Assembly: GCA_050247255.1 (NCBI GenBank)
Contig: JBFWUM010000080.1
Coordinates: 1 to 11,273, forward strand
Reading direction: 5' to 3'
Origin: JBFWUM01 sp050247255
Lineage (GTDB): Bacteria; Acidobacteriota; Vicinamibacteria; Vicinamibacterales; UBA2999
Length of the DNA stretch: 11,273 nucleotides
The notes under the pieces were generated by a model, which made no database searches, had not been told where the DNA came from, and saw only the letters and a list, made by a program, of their open reading frames with translations. Shown here piece by piece: positions 1 to 5,985 of this stretch; within the stretch, counting starts at the first letter, position 1; each line of letters opens with the position of its first letter. Made by a program: the position numbers and the translations under genes.

Positions 1-783
1 CGGTATGCCTGGCAGCGCAACCCGCGCGGCACGTCGACACGGGGCCTTCCGTGCGATGCATTCATCAACTTCCTCGAGAACCACGACCAGGTGGCCAACT
101 CGCTCGACGGACGGCGGCTCCGCGCGCGGACGTCGCCCGGCCTGCATCGTGCCGCGACCGCGCTGCTGCTCCTGATGCCCGGTATCCCGATGCTCTTCCA
201 GGGCCAGGAATTCGGGTCCAGTGCACCCTTTCAGTACTTTGCCGACCTGAGCCCGGAGCTGGCGCCCAGGGTCCAGGCCGGAAGGGCCGACTTCCTCGCC
301 CAGTTCCCCTCGCTGGCGCCGGAACACATGCGGATGCGCGTGCCGCCGCCGCACGATCCCGCCACGTTCGAACGCTCGCGTCTCGATTGGGCGGAGCGGG
401 AGGCCAACAAGGACCTGGTTCGGTTGCACGCCGATCTGATCGTCCTTCGCCACACCGGCAAGGCCTGGCTGAATGGACCAGCGGTCGACGGTGCCGCGCT
501 CAACGACACTGCCTTTGTCCTGCGCTACTTCGCAGCGGCCCCCGGCGACGAGCGGCTGCTGATCGTCAACTTCGGCCGCGACATCGTCTGCGGATCGCTG
601 GCCGAGCCGCTGGTGGCCCCACCGGACGGCTGCACCTGGCGGACCGCCTGGTCGAGCGAGGACCCCGGTTACGGAGGAAGCGGCGCCGCCGGCCCGGTCG
701 AGGCCGACGGGTGGCGGATTGCGGGGCAGGCGGCATTTCTCCTGGAGCCTGTAGATGGCGGTGGCGGAACAGAGCAGGCGTGA
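1..783 (+). CDS. treZ: malto-oligosyltrehalose trehalohydrolase, 3' part (5' end outside window)
   Basis: TreZ hydrolyses the bond between maltooligosaccharide and the terminal trehalose unit of maltooligosyl-trehalose, releasing trehalose; it is the second step of the cytoplasmic TreY-TreZ route from glycogen. Frame 1 is open from the first base, giving the last 260 residues. GH13 region IV is visible as FLENHDQ, with the NHD codons at 79-87 (the third catalytic aspartate), followed by GIPMLFQGQEF and by F-DLSPEL and GR-DFLAQF segments typical of TreZ. The remainder is the C-terminal beta domain. The nucleophile and acid/base residues lie upstream of the window, so activity cannot be judged. 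The full family is around 600 residues, so somewhat more than half is missing. The last 29 bp overlap the next gene. A GlgB branching enzyme was considered, but the ENHDQ and GQEF segments fit TreZ better. Confidence 0.88.
   Translation, partial: RYAWQRNPRGTSTRGLPCDAFINFLENHDQVANSLDGRRLRARTSPGLHRAATALLLLMPGIPMLFQGQEFGSSAPFQYFADLSPELAPRVQAGRADFLAQFPSLAPEHMRMRVPPPHDPATFERSRLDWAEREANKDLVRLHADLIVLRHTGKAWLNGPAVDGAALNDTAFVLRYFAAAPGDERLLIVNFGRDIVCGSLAEPLVAPPDGCTWRTAWSSEDPGYGGSGAAGPVEADGWRIAGQAAFLLEPVDGGGGTEQA
744..747 (+). promoter_or_regulatory. Shine-Dalgarno site of the debranching enzyme, inside treZ
   Basis: GGAG lies seven bases before the ATG at 755 and within the treZ reading frame. It decides the start of the debranching gene and supports a 29-bp overlap with treZ. 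Confidence 0.6.
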
Positions 784-2806
784 ACGGCTGGTGCGCGCGC
801 TCGCGCTCGACGGGCTCGATGCCGAGACGCTTGCGCGCAAGGAGTGGCTCGTCACCAACGGCCTGGGTGGGTACGCCTCGGGCACCGTCTCCGGCGGGTT
901 GACGCGTCGGTACCACGGGCTGCTCATTGCGGCGCTGCCGTCCCCGTTTGGCCGCACCGTGATGTTGAACCACATCTGGGAGCGGCTGCGGCTGCCGGAC
1001 GGCCGAATGATTTCGCTGACCAGCTTCAGCGAGACCGACGATGGGTACGAGTTCGCCGGGGTGAGCTACCTGGTGGACTTCAGGCTGGAGCAGGGGCTGC
1101 CCGTCTGGACGTTCGATGTCGAGGGCATTCGCATCGAGAAGCGGGTGCTGATGGCGCACCTGCAGAACACCACGCACATCACCTATCGCCTGCTGTTGGG
1201 TCCTCCCATCCGCTTCCACATGCGGCCGCTCGTCGCCTTCCGCCTGCACGAAGCGCCGGTCAGCCATCCGGTCGCGGCACCCTACGCGCTGCACGCGTTC
1301 GGGGATCGCTTCGAGCTCGAGCCCGGGGGCGACCTGCCGCCGCTGCGGATGTTCATGTACGCCGAGGACAAGGCGTTCACCGTGGTGCCGGAAACGTTCG
1401 ACGAGGCGCTCTACACGCTGGAGCGAAACCGCGGCTACGAGCCGCGCGGCAACCTGTGGACCCCTGGCTACTTCCGCTGGACGCTGTCAGCCGACGCGCC
1501 CGGCACCGTCGTCGCGTCCACGGAGAGCTGGGAAACCATCGGGGCATTGAACCCCGCCGAGCTGCCGATGGCCGAGCACCACCGGCGGCGGCGCCTGCTC
1601 GAAGCCGCGAAGCTGAATGGGTCGGACACGTTCGCGGAGGAATTGGTGCTGGCGGCGGATCAATTCATCATCACGCCGGCCGGCCGCATCGAGGAGGCGG
1701 CGCGCGCCCGCGCCGCCGGCGACGAGGTGCGCACGGTGATCGCCGGCTACCACTGGTTCACCGACTGGGGGCGCGACACGATGATCAGCCTGGAGGGGCT
1801 GACGCTCTGCACCGGCCGCCAGCGGGAGGCCGGCTACATCCTCCGGACCTTCGGTCACTACGTGCGCGACGGGCTGATCCCCAACATGTTCCCCGAGGGG
1901 ACCAAGGAGGGGCTGTATCACACCGCCGACGCGTCGCTCTGGTTCTTCCACGCCGTCCACCGCTATCTCGAGGCAACCGGCGATCGAACGACCCTTCGCC
2001 AGGTGCTGCCGAAACTGAAGTCGATCGTCGAGCGCCACGTGCATGGCACGCGGTTCGGAATCGGTGTCGATCAGGCGGACGGGCTGCTGGTCCAGGGCGA
2101 GCCGGGGTATCAGCTCACCTGGATGGACGCAAAGGTCGACGACTGGGTGGTGACGCCGCGCCGCGGCAAGGCGGTGGAGATCAACGCGCTCTGGTTCAAC
2201 GCGCTCAGCCTGCTCGAGCGCTGGCTGCACGAGGAAGGCGACCCGATGGCGATGGCCGTGCACAGTCTTGCGGCGCGTGCCCACGAGTCGTTCAACCGGC
2301 GGTTCTGGTACGACGAAGGGGGCTACCTGTACGACGTCGTCGACGGCGAGCACGGCCACGACCCAGCCTGCCGCCCCAACCAGCTGCTGGCGATCGCGCT
2401 GGACCACCCCGTGCTGCACCGCGACCGCTGGCAGGAGGTGTTCTCGGTGGTGCGCGACCGCCTGCTGACGCCGGTCGGCCTGCGCTCGCTCGCGCCCGGG
2501 CATGCCGACTACAAGGCGCAGTACTACGGCGACCTGCGCGCCCGCGACGCCGCGTATCACCAGGGCACCGTGTGGGGCTGGCTCGCCGGGCCGATGGTCG
2601 ATGCGTGGCTGAAGGTCTACCCGGGCGACAAGGCCGGCGCCCGCGCCGCCTGCCTCGAAGGGTTCCGCCGCCACCTGGACGACGGCGGCATCGGGACGAT
2701 CAGCGAAATCTTCGACGCCGAGCCACCGTACCACCAGCGCGGCTGCATCGCCCAGGCGTGGAGCGTGGCGGAGGTGCTGCGGGCGTGGCGGGTGACTGAG
2801 GAGTAG
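755..2806 (+). CDS. glycogen debranching enzyme (amylo-alpha-1,6-glucosidase, GH133-like)
   Basis: This 683-residue cytoplasmic enzyme is expected to remove alpha-1,6 branch glucose from glycogen-type glucans. An N-terminal GDE_N-type beta domain begins with EWLVTNGLGGYASGT (residues 30-44) and TRRYHGLL (50-57). The C-terminal (alpha/alpha)6 domain carries the hallmark WFTDWGRDTM at residues 334-343, then QYYG (589-592), YHQGTVWGW (601-609) and SEIFD (650-654) followed by a RGC-AQAWSVAEVLR segment. These are conserved in the bacterial and archaeal amylo-alpha-1,6-glucosidase family. The ATG at 755 has GGAG at 744-747, seven bases upstream, and overlaps treZ by 29 bp, so the two are probably cotranscribed. 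Together they suit conversion of stored glycogen to linear maltodextrin and then trehalose. Length is normal and the frame is intact. It differs from GlgX, which is a GH13 enzyme. Confidence 0.93.
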   Translation: MAVAEQSRRERLVRALALDGLDAETLARKEWLVTNGLGGYASGTVSGGLTRRYHGLLIAALPSPFGRTVMLNHIWERLRLPDGRMISLTSFSETDDGYEFAGVSYLVDFRLEQGLPVWTFDVEGIRIEKRVLMAHLQNTTHITYRLLLGPPIRFHMRPLVAFRLHEAPVSHPVAAPYALHAFGDRFELEPGGDLPPLRMFMYAEDKAFTVVPETFDEALYTLERNRGYEPRGNLWTPGYFRWTLSADAPGTVVASTESWETIGALNPAELPMAEHHRRRRLLEAAKLNGSDTFAEELVLAADQFIITPAGRIEEAARARAAGDEVRTVIAGYHWFTDWGRDTMISLEGLTLCTGRQREAGYILRTFGHYVRDGLIPNMFPEGTKEGLYHTADASLWFFHAVHRYLEATGDRTTLRQVLPKLKSIVERHVHGTRFGIGVDQADGLLVQGEPGYQLTWMDAKVDDWVVTPRRGKAVEINALWFNALSLLERWLHEEGDPMAMAVHSLAARAHESFNRRFWYDEGGYLYDVVDGEHGHDPACRPNQLLAIALDHPVLHRDRWQEVFSVVRDRLLTPVGLRSLAPGHADYKAQYYGDLRARDAAYHQGTVWGWLAGPMVDAWLKVYPGDKAGARAACLEGFRRHLDDGGIGTISEIFDAEPPYHQRGCIAQAWSVAEVLRAWRVTEE

Positions 2807-2834
2807 CGAGCAGCGAGAAGCGAGAAGCTAGAAT
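2807..2834 (+). repeat. four tandem heptamers, consensus CGAGAAG
   Basis: Starting right after the debranching enzyme stop codon, the sequence reads CGAGCAG, CGAGAAG, CGAGAAG, CTAGAAT: four 7-base units, two of them identical and two diverged. The array fills nearly all of the spacer before the monooxygenase. Seven is not a multiple of three, so gain or loss of a unit would shift any reading frame crossing it and would change the distance to a downstream start. Confidence 0.75.
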
Positions 2835-2837
2835 TGA

Positions 2838-3995
2838 CGTATCGCTTCGCGCACCGCTCTCATCGTCGGCGCCGGCATCGGCGGCCTTTCCGCTGGCATC
2901 GCGCTACGGAAGGCCGGGTGGAACGTCCGCATGTTCGAGCGTGCTGCTTCGCCGCGCGAGCTGGGGTTCGGGTTGCTGCTGGCGCCGAATGCCTTCGTGG
3001 CGCTGCGCGACCTGGGCGTTGCCGACACGGTGCTGTCACGGGGATGGGAGCCGACCCGCGGCGAGTTGCGGCGGGTAGATGGCACGGTCCTCAAGCGAGC
3101 CGAACTGCCGCCTCGCGTGCTCGGAGGGCCGCTCGTCGTCGCGCTGCGGCAGGCGCTCCACGGCTCACTGCTGGAGGCTGTCGGGATTGAGACGATCTCG
3201 CTGGCCAGCGAAGTCTCAGGGTTTCGCCGTTCCGGTTCTGCCGTCGTGCTGGAACTGGCGTCCGGGCAGACGGTCGAGGGCGACCTCCTGATCGGCGCCG
3301 ACGGGATGCACTCGGTCATCCGCCGCCAGCTGCATCCTGCGGAGCCGCCCCCGCGCTCGAGCGGCATCGTCGCGGTGCGAGGAGGTGTGCACGGCGCAAT
3401 CCGTCACATCGAGCCGAACTCGGGCATCTACTACCTCGGCCCGGGCATCGAGGCCTTCCTGGTGCGGGCGAGCGAAACCGGCATCTACTGGGCGCTGTCC
3501 CTCGCCCAGGAGCTCATTCCAGGCGTGATGCGCGAACCGGGGGCAATCCTTGCGCACCTGTTGCCAGGGATGGATCCCGTTTTCCGCGCCGTGGCTGCGC
3601 AGACCGAGGATCTCCGGTGTGACGAGTTGTTCGATCGCGATCCGCTGACCACCTGGGGTGATGGCCCCGTGACCCTGCTTGGCGATGCGGCGCACCCGGT
3701 GCTGCCGCATACCGGGCAGGGTGCAGCCCAGGCGATGACCGACGCCGTGGCCCTGGGACGCGCTCTCACCGCGGACGGTAGCCTTGAGCAGGCGCTGCGC
3801 GCCTACGAGCTCGACCGACAGCGCAAGACCGCGGCGCTGCTGGCCCAGGGGCGTCGCACCGCGCGGGTGATGCGCAGCACCAGCCCGCTGCTCGATGCCG
3901 CGCGCGGCGTCGCCCTGCGGCTGATGCCGATCACCACGTTCCTGAAGCTGTTTGCCCGAATCAATCACCGCGCGGGAACGGATGTGACCGCGTGA
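2838..3995 (+). CDS. FAD-dependent monooxygenase (PHBH/UbiH-type), start codon unclear
   Basis: A flavoprotein hydroxylase of the FAD_binding_3 type, expected to use NAD(P)H and O2 on an unknown, probably aromatic, substrate. In frame 3 the Rossmann motif GAGIGG lies at 2868-2885 and is followed by the acidic residue of the ribose site (FER, 2934-2942). The DG motif GADGMHS begins at 3294 and the GD motif GDAAHP is at 3681-3698, followed by TGQGAAQAMTDA. The first ATG (2931) comes after the FAD fingerprint, so using it would delete the cofactor site. Upstream the frame stays open only to a TGA at 2835-2837, with no ATG, GTG or TTG between; the coordinates given are the open frame. A TTG at 2834 in another frame would read MTYR and then join SRTALIVGAG if one T at 2846-2847 were absent. 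So this is a frameshift, a sequencing error or a rare ATC start (2841). The stop overlaps murI by 4 bp. Confidence 0.8.
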   Translation, partial: RIASRTALIVGAGIGGLSAGIALRKAGWNVRMFERAASPRELGFGLLLAPNAFVALRDLGVADTVLSRGWEPTRGELRRVDGTVLKRAELPPRVLGGPLVVALRQALHGSLLEAVGIETISLASEVSGFRRSGSAVVLELASGQTVEGDLLIGADGMHSVIRRQLHPAEPPPRSSGIVAVRGGVHGAIRHIEPNSGIYYLGPGIEAFLVRASETGIYWALSLAQELIPGVMREPGAILAHLLPGMDPVFRAVAAQTEDLRCDELFDRDPLTTWGDGPVTLLGDAAHPVLPHTGQGAAQAMTDAVALGRALTADGSLEQALRAYELDRQRKTAALLAQGRRTARVMRSTSPLLDAARGVALRLMPITTFLKLFARINHRAGTDVTA

Positions 3996-4792
3996 GCAGC
4001 TCGCCAATCGGTATCTTCGACTCGGGCGTTGGCGGCGTGTCGGTGCTGCGCGAGGTGCAGCGGGAGCTGCCGCACGAGGATCTGCTCTACGCGGCGGACT
4101 CGGCGCACGCTCCCTACGGGGATAAGCCGGCGGAGGTCATCACCGCGCGCACGTTCGCCGTGGTCGACTTCCTCATCGGGCAGGGTGCGAAGGCGATTGT
4201 CATCGCCTGTAACACGGCCACCGGCATTGCTGTCGATGCGCTTCGGCGCGAACGCCAGGTCCCGATTGTCGCCATCGAGCCGGCAATCAAGCCGGCGGTC
4301 GCCATGACGCGCTCCGGCGTCGTCGGTGTGCTAGCCACGAGCGGAACGATTGCGAGCTCACGATTTGCCAGCCTGCTCGAGCGTGTGGCCGGCCCCGCGC
4401 GGGTGATCCCGCAGGCGTGCCCGGGGCTGGTCGAGGAGATCGAGCGCGGCGCCTTTCACAGCCAGAAGACCCGGGCGCTCGTGGAGCAGTATGTGAGGCC
4501 GCTGGTCGATCAGGGGGCCGATGCCCTGGTCCTTGGCTGCACGCACTACCCGCTGATCGCCGACGTGATTGCCGACGTTGCCGGCCCTGGCGTGCAGGTA
4601 ATCGATCCGGCTGCCGCGGTGGCGCAGGAACTCCAGCGCCAGCTCGAATCGCGGGGCCTTCTGGCCGACGTGTCCCGAGCCGGTTCCCTTCGAGTGTTCA
4701 GCACGGGCCCTTCAGCCGCCCTGCGGGACGTGCTTGCGCGCCTGGGGGTCGAGGCGAACGACGTGCGCGAGATTGCTCTGTCAGTTGGGTGA
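3992..4792 (+). CDS. murI: glutamate racemase
   Basis: This PLP-independent racemase interconverts L- and D-glutamate, supplying D-Glu for peptidoglycan precursors in the cytoplasm. The protein has 266 residues, the usual length. It shows GIFDSGVGG (residues 7-15, with D10 and S11), the ADSAHAPYG segment (35-43) and both catalytic cysteines: C73 in IACNTATG and C183 in GCTHYPL, with H185 beside the second. The AHAPYG and GCTH contexts favour glutamate over aspartate racemase. The GTG start at 3992 sits in a GTGA overlap with the monooxygenase stop, which implies translational coupling; I see only a weak GGA upstream. The 3' end overlaps the oppositely oriented TIGR03435 gene by 12 bp. Nothing in the neighbours points to a cell-wall operon, so the placement behind a monooxygenase is unusual. 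Confidence 0.95.
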   Translation: MSSSPIGIFDSGVGGVSVLREVQRELPHEDLLYAADSAHAPYGDKPAEVITARTFAVVDFLIGQGAKAIVIACNTATGIAVDALRRERQVPIVAIEPAIKPAVAMTRSGVVGVLATSGTIASSRFASLLERVAGPARVIPQACPGLVEEIERGAFHSQKTRALVEQYVRPLVDQGADALVLGCTHYPLIADVIADVAGPGVQVIDPAAAVAQELQRQLESRGLLADVSRAGSLRVFSTGPSAALRDVLARLGVEANDVREIALSVG

Positions 4793-5905
4793 CGGCCGCT
4801 CGACCTGGTCGACCACAATCACGTCCACCGAGGCGCGCGTGGACTCGAACTTCAGTCCGAGTTGCTCCTGGATGGCGGTGAATAACCCCGGAGGCGCCGC
4901 GGGGTCATTCGAGGGTGGCGGTACGCGGACCCCCAGCCCCGCGAACTGCGACTCGTCGGGGGTCCACCGAAGCAGGAAGTCGTAGCGCCCCTCGAGGCCG
5001 GTCCGGTCAACGACCGGGCGGTCGAGCACGGCGTACTGCATCACGCTCGCGAGGTCGGCCATCGTCGCGTTTGCGGCGGGCAGGACGCCGAGACCGCGAA
5101 AAATCAGGGCCGGTGTGGCATTCGCGCCGGCGGCGCTTCGGGTCAACCTGGGTTCGACGTCAGTTCGAACGAGCGCATAGGCCGACAGCTCTCGCATGTC
5201 CCGGTGGAAGGCGAGCTTGAAGCGGTCGGCGAGGATCTTCTGGACCATCCCGCGCATCTGCCGTTCGTTCGGCAGCCCTTCGGCATCGGGTGGCCCGGCA
5301 ATGTCGAACGCGTCACGCGTCGCCCAGTCCGGCAACCCGCTGATCTGTTCGGCGTGCACGCCGTAGGCAAAGGCCATCAGGTCCCTCACCGTCGTGTTCA
5401 CGGTGGTCACGGCGCGGCCGCGCAGGAGGAACCCCTTGCCTTGCGCATTCGGCGGGGCCGGCCGGATGCTCGCGACCTCGAATGCCGGCGAGAGGTCGGC
5501 GGCCATCGGCCGGAGTGCCGCGGGAGTCTCGGGGATGGCCCAGGCCGTGGCGGCGGTCGCGCGCTCGAGAGTGAGCGGCAGCGAGCCGCCACCCTGGCCC
5601 CACGTGCCATTCAGGGTCGAGCCGTCCGCGCTCAGGCGTCCCTCGAAGCCGCCGGCAATGGCGGCGATCGAAAAGCGGACGAGCGTGCCGTCCACCGAAA
5701 CAGCCGCAGCAACAGGCTGGCTCCCTTGATCGATGCTGAGCATGACGGCCGTCGGGCCGTTGTCCCCGTTGGTGACGCGGAATACGAGTCGCAGCGGGCG
5801 GCCGCCGGCCTGCAGCGTGCCCTGCCACTGGCCGCTCAGGTCCTGTGCAGCCGCCGCCATGGCCGACGCCGCGAGTAGAACGACGCACAGAACAACAGTC
5901 CTCAT
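4781..5905 (-). CDS. secreted TIGR03435-family protein with an extra N-terminal beta domain
   Basis: This 374-residue protein has a clear signal peptide (residues 1-20, hydrophobic core VVLCVVLLAASAMA, probable cleavage AAA|Q), so it should be exported. Residues 22-117 form a beta-rich region beginning GQWQGTL, with GGRPLRLVF, SIDQG, GGFEGRL and LNGTWGQGG; I associate this pattern with N-terminal domains of some secreted hydrolases. Residues 139-372 match the TIGR03435 family of unknown function, abundant in Acidobacteriota: FEVASIRPA, LMAFAYGV--EQISGLP, ILADRFKLAFHR, RPVVDRTGLEGRYDF, LFTAIQEQLGLKFE and a DVIVVDQVERPS end. No catalytic residues are evident. The ATG at 5905 has AGGAGA (5916 down to 5911) ahead of it. 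It lies 80 bp after the UPF0182 gene on the same strand. The family often occurs near BlaR1/M56-type genes; none is seen here. Confidence 0.85.
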   Translation of the reverse strand: MRTVVLCVVLLAASAMAAAAQDLSGQWQGTLQAGGRPLRLVFRVTNGDNGPTAVMLSIDQGSQPVAAAVSVDGTLVRFSIAAIAGGFEGRLSADGSTLNGTWGQGGGSLPLTLERATAATAWAIPETPAALRPMAADLSPAFEVASIRPAPPNAQGKGFLLRGRAVTTVNTTVRDLMAFAYGVHAEQISGLPDWATRDAFDIAGPPDAEGLPNERQMRGMVQKILADRFKLAFHRDMRELSAYALVRTDVEPRLTRSAAGANATPALIFRGLGVLPAANATMADLASVMQYAVLDRPVVDRTGLEGRYDFLLRWTPDESQFAGLGVRVPPPSNDPAAPPGLFTAIQEQLGLKFESTRASVDVIVVDQVERPSPN

Positions 5906-5910
5906 CGGTT

Positions 5911-5916
5911 TCTCCT
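5911..5916 (-). promoter_or_regulatory. Shine-Dalgarno site of the TIGR03435 gene
   Basis: Read on the minus strand, AGGAGA precedes the ATG at 5905 by five bases. It is the strongest ribosome binding site in the window and shows that this gene is translated independently of the upstream UPF0182 gene. Confidence 0.75.
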
Positions 5917-5947
5917 GGGGTGTGCGGCGCGCTTGGAGTAACCAGGC

Positions 5948-5963
5948 GCCGGCTGAAGCCGGC
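5948..5963. repeat. small palindromic repeat, copy 1 (GCCGGC-TGAA-GCCGGC)
   Basis: GCCGGC at 5948-5953 pairs with GCCGGC at 5958-5963 around the loop TGAA. It sits in the 80-bp gap between the UPF0182 stop and the TIGR03435 start. Read on the minus strand, its core CCGGCTTCAGCCGG differs at one base from the core of copy 2 at 10776-10793, so both probably belong to one dispersed intergenic repeat family. There is no T run, so a terminator role is unproven. Confidence 0.65.
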
Positions 5964-5985
5964 CCACGCGACCACCGGCCACCGA

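Noticed and set aside
844..2799. A long open frame (651 codons) on the plus strand inside the debranching gene, and a 415-codon one on the minus strand at 1487-2734
   Set aside because: Both are Arg/Pro/Ala-rich or Val/Gly/Arg-rich translations produced by high GC, with no recognisable motif, while the frame at 755-2806 has full family signatures.
2807..2834. CRISPR-like repeats
   Set aside because: Units are seven bases, contiguous and without spacers; it is a simple tandem repeat.
2931..3995. Monooxygenase starting at the first ATG, 2931
   Set aside because: This start removes the GAGIGG dinucleotide-binding motif, which is in frame and intact just upstream; it is more likely an internal methionine.
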